DNA of 31,191 nt, taken from Cudoniella acicularis. Taxonomy: Eukaryota > Ascomycota > Leotiomycetes > Helotiales > Helotiaceae. The notes under the pieces are model-generated. The model was given only the letters and a program-made list of their open reading frames with translations. It did no database searches and was not told the origin of the DNA. A program made the translations under genes and the position numbers. The stretch covers positions 1-31,191 of the forward strand of contig JAAMPI010000589.1 in assembly GCA_013054445.1 (NCBI GenBank), written 5' to 3'. Shown in pieces: positions 9,910 to 21,281 of the stretch (its first letter is position 1; every line of letters begins with the position of its first letter).

Positions 9910-12521
9910 AATAGCCACTAGCAGGGAACTCGCTTCAAAAGCAATTCTGAAGTGGAGGCAGGGCTCTTGAGAGCTTTGAACTGTATTTTGAAGTTCGGAC
10001 AGACTTTTGTAGTCAAATTGAAATAAACAGGTTTGTTATTCTCGTTTCTGGAGTACTATGATAGGAAAATGAGGAGGGGCGGGGGTTCTACATTTATACC
10101 CAAATCATAACGTTCGTATCGAGGTACTGCATGTGCTCTTCCTTGACACATTGAGATGCTGAGACTTTGAATTGAAAAATTATTACTAGAGGCTGTTTCA
10201 AGAGTGGTTTAGAACCCTAATTCAAGGAACGATTACGGTCCCCTGTTCTCGCTTTTGGGAACTGCTAGAATGATTCTGCATTGTATTTCAAAGCTTAAGA
10301 ATTCTGAAACGAGAGATATAAAATCTCGGCATTAAATACTGATATGTTGATGCAATGGTCCAACGAACGATGATATCGACGGCTTCAAGACGTGGTTGTG
10401 ATTTGTTGCTTTCAGACTTGGTAGACAAATCTTTAGCATTTTGTATGTTTCGCAAGAAACCATCATATTCCCACACCTATGCACGTATTGTGCCAATCCG
10501 CTGAGCCCTGAATATTGAAGAAGGGTGCAGTAGCCTTGCCAATTATCTGCTGTCAATTCTTGTTCCGAAACCTTGAAGTGGCCGCCGCCCCCTTTTCGCT
10601 AAGCGAGCCAGCGCCAGTAGCCGAAAACCTGTCCATTAACTATTTTCTTTCAATTCACATACTTCTGTACAGAAAAACAACTAATACAATTCTCCCACCG
10701 GAATAACGGCTCTTCGTATTTAGTGAGCAACGGGTTGTCTGTGGACATCAGCGGCTTGATGCATTGGGCCTTGATACCGTAGTCTTCGAAATAGTAGAAA
10801 CCCCTAGAGTTCTTTTGCACGCAGCGGGAGGTATTTCTTTTACTGAGAATCTAGGTTAAATTTTTTCTGTGTCGGGAGAAAGAGCGTTGCCTAGACAAAG
10901 AGTCAAATTTTCACCCAGTGAAAATTGAAAAGTGAAGAAGCTCGCTGAGCACTTGGGCCCCGCAATGCCCGACACCAGAACATCAGAGCCGATATTGTGC
11001 TATATAGTGCAAATGATCTGCTGATTTTAACCTCTGATCTCGTCATCCTTTCAACCTTTATCCACGATCAAGGGCCATGGTGGGGCAGAAAATCGACGCA
11101 AGTATCACGAAGACCCAACCGGATCTCAAAATGAATTCTGATTCATCAAGTTTTCTAATCATAATATTAGATAAAACGACGAGATAATTGGGCTCAGTGA
11201 TCTGGTTAGACACGGCGAAAGCTTGAATTTAAAAGGGCAGCAAAGAAAACTTATGGCAGTAAAAATATTCTTGACACCATGTACTAGCTAATTGATCAAA
11301 TCCATTGATTGGCCTTGAGAGGGGCGATGACTAAAACTCACAGTTAATCTGAGACTCCGATGTAGAGAACTTTGGATGCTTCCTTACCCTTACTAGCATG
11401 TATCCACTCCTTCTCGTTTTTCTCAGGACCGCACTTCTTATAGCGGCCTTTCTCGAGAAAATGGCAACTTTTGTATTAATAGGATTTACAAAACAGTGCG
11501 AAACTATCAAGCGCCATCCCTCTAGTCTATTCATATAATCTGTATTATTGTGCAGTTGTTTAAGACAATTTTCGAGCTTTAATAGATTATTTTCCCTCTC
11601 TCTACCTCGCAACCAGCATGAAACACTTGAAATTTATAAAATAATTACTAAATCAAAAGAGTATTCAAATAACGATGTCAGAGAACGAAAGAATAAGAAC
11701 ATAATTGTGAGTTAGAAATAGTACCGGATAGTAAAATAGTGTTTATTTTTTGAAGTGTTGTGAGCGAAGACGTGGTTAGAAAAAGCGGACTAAAAATTAA
11801 AATCCTTGACACATCTCTTAATACAACAAAAGTCGATGACCGACCGAACTTTCTCCTTCACAGGAACTTTGTCTCGGCAGCAAGGGCCTGGCAAACGCAA
11901 GTTCCGTGACAGCAAGAAGTGAATATCTCGGCTTGCACAAAACCTCTACTTCGTAAAGTGAGAGGAAGTTGACCTGTTCAGTTTAAAAGTTTCACTTGCA
12001 GAGACTTCACTCTATCATACACGGCTCTGGAATTGTGCACCTGGAGAATGGACAGGAAATATAGCCGACTTAAGACTTTGATCTCAGAAGCTTCTGTGGT
12101 AAAGGTAAAGAAGAATTTATAGAAGCTAGGGATTTGAAAGGAGGATCGAGCTTCACATCAATGAGGCGTTTAGTGAATGCTACTATAAATTTCATGGCCT
12201 CTCCTTGAAGACTTCTGAGAATTCAAATTAGAGGACTTAAATTGAATCCAAAAAGCGGATAGGGTTCAAGGCTGGAGGAAAACGTACCGTAAAGTGCCTC
12301 GGTATGCTCTCAAGGGCAGCCACGTGACTGCTAAGGTCTTGCACCACTTTTCATAATTGCTTCTAGCTCTTGCGTGCTATTTGCTGAGAGCCCATTGAGT
12401 CATAGTCCTGTTACTCGGTTAACTCTATCAACACCAGTCAACTTCGGCCTTGCAAAAGATCCCAATATATCCAACTATCTCCAACACAACTCAAACAACG
12501 CGACCTCGTCCACTATCAAAA

Positions 12522-13125
12522 ATGGACGCCAAAGACCTAGTTGATTATTACCGAGGCCTTTCCAATCAAGTAAGCATTTAATCTCCACCTCACAAAGACA
12601 AACTACTAATCAACCATACCAAGGCCTACTCTCTCGCACGACAAGGCCGAAAAGAAGAAGCACTTAAGATCGCCTACGAAATCCTCACAGAAGATGATGT
12701 TGGCTTATACAGGCGCGCCGTCGTCCACCTGCTCATCTCCAAGATCGCCAATCCGGAGGATGCTGATCTCAAGGGTCATGCGACTCATTCTTTTGTTTGC
12801 ATTCAGAAGCTGAGGGAAAACACGATTTATGATGATATGATTGAGGATGCGGCGGCGAGTATTGAGGCACAGGCTTTGGAGAGGATTTGTGAGACTGAAA
12901 AGTGAGTTTTGGAACGGGCTGGAGGTGAAGGCGGCATTTGCTAACTTGGTTTATAGGCTAAGGACTTCTGCGCTCAAGGATGGTGAGGGTGATGTTGAAC
13001 AGGTGGAGGCTTCGGATGTGGTGATGGAGGAAGAGAAGATCAAGAATGGCGAAGTTGTGGGATTGGGCTTATTGGTTGATGGTACAGAGGTGTTGGGAGA
13101 GGATGTGAGGTATAATGCTGCGTAG
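12522..13125 (+). CDS. Conserved hypothetical protein, helical, three exons
   Basis: I reconstruct 164 residues from exons 12522-12569, 12624-12901 and 12957-13125 (TAG). The introns are 54 and 55 nt. Intron 1 has a near-ideal TACTAAT branch site, and the phases fit. The N-terminal half (MDAKDLVDYYRGLSNQ, AYSLARQGRKEEALKIAYEIL) looks like a TPR-type helical pair. The segment AVVHLLISKIANPEDADLK and the alternation of charged and aliphatic residues after it also suggest an all-alpha fold. The C-terminal 55 residues are acidic and less ordered. There is no signal peptide or membrane segment. I have the impression of similar proteins in Helotiales but cannot name a domain. It is convergent with the prolyl-tRNA synthetase gene, with 206 bp between the stops. 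A CACGTG lies at 12321-12326, about 196 bp upstream. Confidence 0.75.
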
Positions 13126-13331
13126 GCAGTTTTAGCTGCTTCTTACTCTTTCTAAACGAATGGCTCGGGAGCCCACGTCAAGAGACTTTTCCGCGTATTC
13201 CTGCTGGGCAGCCACTTGCCTGTACTCTTAAGCCATTGTGTCTCCAAACAACAAGAAATGAAAGAAGTTCTCTTCTGAAAGGCAATCGGGCCCTACTAAA
13301 TCATATCGTACATTCTTACAAGTAAGGTACA

Positions 13332-15620
13332 TTACAGTTGTACAAGCAAAGACTTAACGAAATCCGCCAGCTTTGCAAAAGGTATATCTTCACGAACCTT
13401 CAACCTCCGACATTGCACCTCGCACACCTTTTCGTCCTTCCATCTCTTGCCAACAACAACGATTACAGGATACCCAAGTAAATCAGCATCCTGCATCTTC
13501 CAAGCAAATGTGGTAGTTCGATCGTCGAGAACAAGGTCTAATGGCGACTCTTCGGACTTGGGAGCTGATTCAAATAATGCATCATAGACCTCCAAAGCTG
13601 CTTCACCCAGGCCACCGGCTGGGACTATAACAGCCTCAAATGGTGCCATGACCCGAGGCCAGTTTAACCCTTTCTCGTCCGCAAGAGTATCTGCGACTGC
13701 GCCAATCATTCGCGAGACCCCAATGCCATGACAGCCCATCTGCATAGCAATTTCACGCTCGAGCCATAGGTTTTGGTCTCCTCTCCAACTTCAAAATCTT
13801 CCTCCTGACCCTTAATGACCTCAATAGGAATCGTCACATTGGCTTTCAGAGGCTTGCTGTATCTTGTGCCAAGATGGAATGTGTGACCAAGCTCGATAGC
13901 TTCTTGGACTTTGAGGGTACCCTCGGAACAGCGTGGGCAGGAATCGCCAGTCCGAATTCTGAGAAGATTCATAGGAGCCCCTGTTGATGGATTTTTGGTA
14001 ACAAACTCGCTTGGAATCTCTGGTGTGCCTTCCTGTACTTTTTTCAAGTCAATGGCTTCGATATGACTCGAGATTTCGTGCCATTTGTGAGAAGCAAACA
14101 GCCTGCCATCTATAACGTTGATAGTTTTCTTTACCTTCTGTTTCAAATTATGTGCTTCTGTGATAGACTGCGAAGGTGGATCAATCTTAGAATCTCCGGA
14201 TTGCGGTAATTCGACAGATGTATCGAGCTCTGGGAAAGTGGCCTTGAGAGCATGAATGTTGACTTGCGGTAAGTCTATTGTAGTGCTAGTTTTCGAAACA
14301 GTGGATGGGTATGGATACCAAACAGTGATTAATACAGATTTGTCGCGAGAGATCCCTTCCCAAGTCTTGATCAAGATGTCGCTTTTATTGGGTCTCTGGG
14401 CAGATGAGCGCGAATGCTGGTTGCCGCCCGTGGCCAAGACTGGGATTTCTGCCAGCTCCTCGTTTGCGACGTAACCACAGTCTGCACAACTGATGACATG
14501 ATCTTCTCCCTTTGACGTTGGAAAGTGGAATTCATGGCTGAGATTACCACCCATGTCACCAGAATCTGCCTCTGCGACTAGATATGGTATCTTGAGCTCA
14601 TCAAAGAGGCGAGCATACATTTCTCGAACATCGTTGTAGGTAGAGAGTGCTAAAGAGGCACTTGAATCAAATGTATATAAATCTTTCATGACGAATTCGC
14701 GGGAACGTAAAAGTCCATGTCTCGGTCTTAATTCGTCCCGATATTTCCGTGCTAGATCGCAATAAGTGTGAATTCCGAGTTTATGACAAGGGGCTTACAA
14801 ATCTGGTACAATCGCACGGGAAGTTCTTTGTATGATTTCACCGAATTTCCCACTAAGGTTGTGATCTCTTCTTCATGCGTTGGAGACAGGAGATATCCGG
14901 CCTCCTTCCTGTCTTTGAATCGAAATAGCTGGGAAATCGTCAGATTTGATAGGAGTTTGCAGCAGTAATCGTACCTCAGAGCCTATAGAGCCTAGTCGTC
15001 CACTCCGTTCCCACAGTTTCTCAGAGGAAATCGAAGATAAGTCTACCCTCGAAGCGCCTACAATATGTCAGCACAAGTCTGTATGAGGACATTCTCGGTG
15101 CTGACCAAGCTTTGACATATACTTGTCAATAAGAGCTTCTAGCTTATCTTGAACCCGTTTCCCTAAAGGCAGCATATGGAATATTCCCGAGTGAGCCTGA
15201 AACGCTATTAGATGAGCTGTGTGACTGAGATTTCGAAAGACTAACCTGGCGTAGGAAGCCAGCTCGAATCAATTGTGAATGAGAATCTAAGAAGGAATTA
15301 GTACAACAAGAGAAAAATCAGAATTAGTGACCACTCACTATTTGATGACGCCGCAATCCCTCCAGATGGTGCCCATAGTCCTGATAGTCGAACTCGACTA
15401 TCGACCTTGATAAGTCAGAAACGGCCACGTGACATCAAGGAAAATCTCCTCCACGTACCTTTGGAGCCTCATTTGAGGAGGAATGAGCTTGGCGGGCTTG
15501 AAGACAGCCCCGGGACTGTGAGGTGACCCATACTAGGTACAACTGGGAACTTTGCAGTCTCAATTCCCCTCTCTTCCCATAGATGGATCTGGATAGGGGG
15601 TTCAATCGAGCAGTGTTCAT
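13332..15620 (-). CDS. AIM10: Mitochondrial prolyl-tRNA synthetase (bacterial type), frame break
   Basis: This is a class II enzyme that charges mitochondrial tRNA-Pro. Minus-strand exons are 15620-15459, 15405-15339, 15286-15246, 15196-15106, 15057-14975, 14928-14799 and 14751-13332, with six introns of 46-53 nt and matching phases. The first exon (54 residues from [12 protein letters not shown]) is Arg/Ser-rich and nearly free of acidic residues, as expected of a mitochondrial presequence. Motif 1 surrounds [20 protein letters not shown]. Motif 2 is [20 protein letters not shown]. Motif 3 is [28 protein letters not shown] starts the anticodon-binding domain. Near 13749-13756 the frame is lost between YGSSV and IAMQMGCHG, as if one base were missing. 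Adding one gives 665 codons. A 50-nt intron at this point is possible but would have a poor GTTGGA donor. Intron 1 uses an AAG acceptor. The gene is divergent from MAK21. Confidence 0.87.
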
Positions 15621-15903
15621 GATGCCAATTCGGGTATCATAAAGGCGCCAAAAACTCAAGCGGTGTTCCTAGTCAAAGATTTAATGGCGAATTCTGATCC
15701 ATCGTCATCGTGGCAAAGAGTATGGCCTTGTTTATACTTCAGTAGCGACTAGAGTCTCTACAAGAAGTTGATGTGGTACGAGGATGCAGGTTTGCTAAGC
15801 GAGCTGTTTTAGCGCTAAAATGTTTATCTTATCGGAGTCGAAAATTTCATTTCTTCCGTGAAGCTCGATGTCCCTGGGACTTTGAGTCGCAATTACCTGA
15901 GAG
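15621..15903. promoter_or_regulatory. Shared divergent promoter of mt ProRS and MAK21
   Basis: Only 283 bp separate the start codons of two divergent genes, one for mitochondrial translation and one for ribosome assembly. The spacer must hold both core promoters. It contains a perfect 14-bp palindrome, TTTTAGCGCTAAAA, at 15807-15820. A GAAAATTTC stretch near 15840 is similar to the RRPE-like A/T motif seen near ribosome-biogenesis genes in yeasts. Co-regulation is an inference. Confidence 0.5.
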
Positions 15904-18900
15904 ATGCCTCGACGAGAAAAGAAAGCTGCCAAGGGTGCAAAGCGACCGGCAGAGGCGGATGGTGGTCTATCTTTCGACGATAAAGCTTTGGCTGCCCTGA
16001 CCGAAAAGATCGAGCAAGGCTTTGGGAAAGGAAAAGGAAAAACGCACGAGAAGCCCGACGATGCACCAGCTCCAAAGCAAAAGAGGACAACCGAGAATAG
16101 GTCAACTCCTATACAGCAGACGCCAACGGCCAATGGACGGGAGGCTGGAAGAGGGACGAAGCGCGATGCATCTGGAAATGCGAAAATAAATGGCAAAGCG
16201 AAGAGTCAGAACAAACGGGAAAATAAAAAGAATCCGACTGGCAGTGGCGATCGATCAGTGTTGCTCCAGGAGATATTGGCTTTGGGTGGAACTGAGGAGG
16301 ATTTGGACTTGGTGGCAGATGCTGCTTCCGACGAAGAAGATAATGAAACATTAGCAGACCCGAAACCAGATAAATCGTTGCAAAAAGAGTTGGCCAAATT
16401 TGTCGCTGGTCTTGGTATTGAAGGGCAATCTGGAGGCGATGCTGACGCAGAAGAGGAAGAGGCAGAGGAAGAAGGGGGCTCTGAGGATGAAGGAGAGTGG
16501 GAGGAGGCATCAGAAATAGATTCTGGGGCTTCAGAAGCATCTGTGGAAGTCGAACCCACCAAGAAGAAATCTGTCCCAGTGTCTGTAGACACGCCTTCTT
16601 CGAAGGATCCCAATCGACTAGTTCGTAACCACACATCCATTCTTGATTAGACTGACTGATTCCAGCTAGGTATTTGAAGCACGACCTGACTGGCACGCTG
16701 CCACACTACCAACACTTCCTGCAGGGAAACTCAGCGACTCGCAAAAATATGCAGTCGCAGTGAAGAATTTAAAGGATTATGCTAAAACTCTTCTTGAAGA
16801 GGACAGCAATCTTTACGCCTCGAAAAATCTCTCCTCTACTTCATCACACCGATTTTTATCAACCATCATGTCCTCCGGAACACTTTCAGATAAAGTTTCG
16901 GCGTTGACTTTGGTCGTTCAAGAATCGCCAGTACATACTACCAAATCGTTTGAAAACCTTCTAGCTTTGGCTAAAAAGCGTAGTCGAGCGCAAGCTGTTA
17001 GTGCATTAGGTGCCCTCAAAGATTTATTGGGCAATGGCGTTGTTCTACCCTCAGATAGACGCCTTCGTTTATTTGGAAATCAGCCAGGTCTTTTGGGCAC
17101 TCTTCAAGAAGATTTGATTACGACTTGGATTACAGGGCACAGACTCCCGGGAGACATCACCAAAGCACATCTGATCTCATGGGCTTATGAAGATTGGCTA
17201 AAGGAGTCCTACTTTGAAATGTTGAAAGTCTTGGAAGGCTGGTGTAACGACGAGGTGCTGTACGCTCGAACCCGAGCTGTTACCTACGTCTACGAGCTTT
17301 TGAAGGAGAAGCCGGAGCAAGAAGCAAACCTGCTTCGACTGCTGGTCAACAAGCTTGGAGATCCAGACAAAAAGATTGCATCCCGAACGTCGTACCTTTT
17401 GCTGCAATTACAAACCTCACATCCTTTAATGAAACCTATCATCATTCGATCCATCGAGACCGAGTTGCTACTCCGCCCAGGACAGAGTTCACATGCCAAG
17501 TATTATGCAATCAACACCTTGAACCAAACAATTTTAAGTGCAAGAGAGGAAGAGGTTGCGCAAAAACTTCTCAACATCTACTTTGAGCTATTTGTCTCAT
17601 TGTTGAAGAAACCGGATCCGGAACCCGCTCCGACAGTAGTTGTCACGAACCGAAAAGGGCAGATCCAGGGTGGTGGTGCACCAATGGGAAAAAAGGCGAA
17701 AGCAAAAGCCGCCAAAGAAGAAGAGGCAAAGTTATCCAGTCAGGAGACTACGGAGAAGATGATCTCAGCAGTCTTGACAGGTGTCAATCGCGCATTCCCG
17801 TTTTCGAAAGCAGATGATTTGAGGTGAGTTGTTGCATGGAAACATTTAAACTATGGTGCTAATGTTGAATACAGCCTCGAAAAACACATGGATACCCTTT
17901 TCAGAATTACGCATTCTTCAAATTTCAATACCAGTATTCAGGCATTGATGCTCATTGAACAGCTAGCTACCTCCAAGCATCTTGCAGTCGAACGATTCTA
18001 TAGGACCCTCTATGAGTCCCTCCTTGATCCTCGACTGATAAATACATCAAAGCATGCTTTATATCTCAACCTCTTATTCAGAGCTCTCCGAGCAGACCTT
18101 AATATCAAGCGCGTTAAAGCTTTCGCGAAAAGACTCCTCCAAATTGTCACTCTTCACGAACCACCATTCATTTGCGGTGTCATTTACCTAATAAGAGAGC
18201 TCGAAGTCACGTTCCCAGGTCTGAAGTCACTCCTTACCGATCCAGAAATAGATGATGATGACGAGGAGGTCTTCCGGGATGTACCAGAAGAAGGGGAAGA
18301 TGCTCCTATCGAACCCGAAAATGTCAAAGCGAAACGGACTGAAGTTTATGATGGGCGAAAACGCGATCCCGAGCACAGCAATGCCGACAAGAGCTGTTTA
18401 TGGGAATCTGTAAGAACAAATATTCTGCGACTAATTATGAATGCTAATACATCTAGATTCCTTTCTTGGTCCACTTCCATCCTTCGGTCTCCTTATTCGC
18501 ATCCCGCCTCGTCCACAATGAGACCATGCCACCTAAGCCCGACCTTGCTTCCCACGGCCTCTCTAACTTCCTCGACCGCTTCGTCTACCGCAACGCAAAA
18601 GCCGCGGCTTCAGGACCAAGAGGCAGTTCTATTATGCAGCCACTCGCTGGCAGTGACAACAAATCCATTCTCCTCACCTCTAAATCTACTGCCTCCTCAC
18701 AGCCTGTCAACACTGAGGCCTTCTGGCGCAAAAAAGCCGAAGACGTCGCTGTGGACGAAGTCTTCTTCCACAAATACTTCAGCCACATTGGAAAAGGAAA
18801 GCAGAGCTCAAGCAAGAAGAAGACCGGAAAGGCAACAGGAAGTGGTGATGAAGACGAGGAGAATGACGAAGATGAGATTTGGCAAGCACTCGTGCAAAGC

Positions 18901-19281
18901 AAGCCGGAGGTTGAAGGCGCGAGTGATGACTCGGATATGGAGATGCTTGATCTTGACGATTCAGATATGGAAGCGAGCGATGACGAGGTTGATGTGGAGT
19001 CTGATGGCGGTGTAAAGGTTATGCTAGAGGATGAATCCGAGGATGCCGATGAGGACGAGGAGATGTTCCCTGAAGGCAGCGATATCGAGGCCGTCTCCGA
19101 GCATGAAGACGAAGAGGCTCTCTTCGCAAAGGAGCTACAAACTGCTCAACCGGCCGAGGAAGAAGATGATACCAAGGAGAGCAGCAGGAAGAAGAGACGT
19201 AGACTCAAGAATCTGCCTACCTTTGCGTCTGTGGATGACTACGCGGAAATGCTTGATAATGACGATGATGAGGATTTGTAG
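15904..19281 (+). CDS. MAK21: Ribosome biogenesis protein MAK21/NOC1 (CBF/MAK21 family), four exons
   Basis: The product is a 1076-residue nucleolar protein of the CCAAT-binding-factor/MAK21 family, needed for early 60S pre-ribosome assembly with NOC2. Exons are 15904-16620, 16670-17823, 17875-18409 and 18457-19281. The introns are 49, 51 and 47 nt; intron 1 has a GTTCGT donor and TAG acceptor, and all phases fit. The N-terminal 240 residues are Lys-rich and then acidic. Exon 2 opens with VFEARPDWHAA and continues as a long alpha-solenoid. The CBF/MAK21 core includes LEKHMDTLFRITHSSNFNTS, ALMLIEQL and KHALYLNLLFRALRADLNIKRVKAFAKRLLQ, and continues through IPFLVHFHPSVSLFASRLV. The C-terminus is strongly acidic with a basic RKKRRRLK patch. 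The yeast protein is of similar length (about 1025). The gene is intact. It ends 235 bp from the convergent hypothetical gene. Confidence 0.93.
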
Positions 19282-19516
19282 ATATTGTGCTGGTCACCCA
19301 CTCAAAAGCATTAATGGGTCCGGGGAAAAAAGCAAATGGAAGACAAAAAGTACCCTTCTTTCTTGCCTACAGAAATTCAGTTATCGGCAGGTATCAAACT
19401 ACCTTGCTATTCCATCCCATCCCATCAAAAGTGAGGGCCGTGCTCAAAGAAACAAACCCCTTTCCCTGCCGTGAAGTAAACCCAAATCCATAATCATATG
19501 ACGAAAATTAAACCAT

Positions 19517-20208
19517 TTACTCGTCAAACCACTCCAAAGGCTCATCCTGGTTGAAAATTGCTTTGAATACCTTGTCTCCGTTTGGCAACTCCTTCTCTTC
19601 CATGTGGATGCAATGCAGTTTTGCTGACTCAGCGCCGCCGGGGATGAAGGCGCGGAAAAGGAAGTAAGCGTCATGTGGACTGTTTCTTGTTTTAGCGTTG
19701 TATTGTAAGATGTGACAGAGGGAGGAAGTACTTCTCTGGGAATGAATGCGAGGGGTCTGATTCAGGGAGGAGGACTTTGCCGAAGAGGTGCATGCCGTAT
19801 GCGGATGTTGCGATGCGGACTTCCTTTAGGTCGTCGGCTTTGGTGTTGGTTAGCTGTTGTTTTGTTCTCTGGTTGGCCAGGTTAAAAGAATGGAGAGGAC
19901 GTACCGGAGAAATTGGTGAGTTGATGGTCGGTGAGATTTTTGACTCTGTAGAAGTATTGTGGCTCGTGTTCTACAGAAACGAATTAGCTTCAACGCCCAC
20001 TTCGGGTGTCGCTAAAAGGGAACTTACTTGCTGTTTCGTGACGTAGATGTTGGATATTCTTCTTGAGCTCGACTTCAATTTCGTTGAAGGCTTTGATGGA
20101 TTCTTCCCTTGTTTTCGGTGTTAAAAGGAGACACAATTAGTGGATTGGAGAAAGGAAGTACTTAGGAGTATGGACAGGACCCATCGATACAGTCTCTGCG
20201 GTTGCCAT
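19517..20208 (-). CDS. Small hypothetical protein, five exons, likely frame break
   Basis: Minus-strand exons are 20208-20162, 20107-20028, 19970-19905, 19853-19732 and 19679-19517 (TAA), giving about 158 residues. Introns are 51-57 nt. Exons 1 to 3 join in frame (MATAETVSMGPVHTPK, EESIKAFNEIEVELKKNIQ, EPQYFYRVKNLTDHQLTNFS). Exons 4 and 5 also join in frame (TKADDLKEVRIATSAYGMHLFGKVLLPE, PHDAYFLFRAFIPGG, QDEPLEWFDE). The exon 3 to exon 4 step is off by one base. Undoing a 1-nt gain gives 159 codons. I do not recognise the family. It looks cytosolic, with no signal peptide or membrane segment. Intron 1 uses an AAG acceptor. An alternative continuous frame through exons 2 and 3 exists, but it does not connect to the start codon and has poorer codon use. 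Confidence 0.6.
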
Positions 20209-21281
20209 GATTGCTGGATTAAGAGTTGATGTTCTTTCTGTAGTTGGCTGATGTAGATGTGTGGTGTTGTGTTTCAGAGGAGTTGGAGGGAGTCAGCTAC
20301 GATTGTACAAAGTACTTGTAGAAGATCAAGTTTGCTGTGTATATTTGTTTACGTTAAAGGAGGAGTGAATGAGGGATATGAGATGATCAGTTGTCGTGGG
20401 CTCAGCGCTGCCTTATGTATTCAATATTGGAACGTGTTCAGCCAGTCAGAAGGCCAAGAGTAAGAGCGGGGGTACAGGCATGGTATTCGCATGATGCTGC
20501 GCTGCCTTGCCTAGTCCATGCGTTTGAGCAGCTCTTTTCTCAATTGGACCATCTGCTTCTCTTCTCAGCCACAGCTCCGTTGCACCTCTTCATATATGAG
20601 CATCTTAAGCCCGTTAGTCGTTACAACCGCTGCCATCTTAAGACATTTCTTCTCTTTGAAGAAACACATCGGATGAAATGGAAGATTGGGAAAGTGGCAT
20701 GATCGCTCAATATCGAACCGTTTGCCATCACCAGACGCAGCAAAAGTGAGCAATTAATGACAGGAAATGTGATCCCATGTCCGGTGCTGCCCACCCGGGG
20801 TTCACTGTGAGCTGTTAAATGGGGATTGAGGTTTGTGAAAGTGAGTTGAAAGGTTCGCGGAAAATGCAGGTTTCAACTAGAAGCTGTACCCCTGGATTAA
20901 GAGCAGGGATCTGGATATGACGTCGACGGCCGCGATCTTCAAATTTTTTGACCTACAAGATCGAGCTCTTTTGGTAAGTAGAAAATTTAGGAAAGCCAAT
21001 CGTAGCAGCATAGAGGAACAAATAAAGGCTAGCTCTCCTCCAACGGGTTCTTGACATTTTCGGATTTTCCAATGCAATCACGTGAATAACCTTCAGGGGG
21101 ATCTCGCTAAGATTCCGATAAGGCGCGTCCCGATAACGGGAGTAGTCCGTGGTCGCTGGCGCAAAACCGAGGCAATTCTGAATCCTGATGGATTTTCTCA
21201 TGCTTCAGACCCACCAAAGGCCGAACATATCAATGGCTATTCTCTCACCGCCTTGAACCTATCAAAAATAATAAAATCCCG
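20209..21281. other. Intergenic region between divergent genes
   Basis: This 1.07-kb spacer separates the minus-strand hypothetical from the thioesterase gene. I see no supported gene. A TCACGTGA palindrome sits at 21078-21085, 197 bp upstream of the thioesterase start. The rest holds only short unrelated open frames. Confidence 0.5.

Larger units (their letters stand above)
6421..12521. other. 6.1-kb gene-poor region with degenerate repeats
   Basis: I can support no gene here. The longest open frame is about 120 codons (9549-9914) and has no domain; frames at 10288-10556 and 11331-11612 are also unrecognised. The region is AT-rich and holds a short TA microsatellite near 6452-6465. At least four diverged copies of a roughly 60-bp sequence lie near 6803, 8056, 9102 and 9849. 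Several differences between copies are C-to-T, as repeat-induced point mutation would leave. It may be an old mobile-element graveyard or a gene-free island. No terminal repeats or target-site duplications were found by eye. Confidence 0.55.

Noticed and set aside
9549..9914. 121-codon open frame in the gene-poor block
   Set aside because: It has no domain, its composition is like the surrounding AT-rich DNA, and it overlaps a repeat copy.
10288..11612. Minus-strand open frames as possible genes
   Set aside because: They are short, have no recognisable motifs, and no splice sites join them into a longer product.
13746..13795. 50-nt intron to rescue the ProRS frame
   Set aside because: The donor GTTGGA is poor and no CTRAC branch is present. 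It remains possible, but a one-base error is simpler given similar breaks elsewhere.
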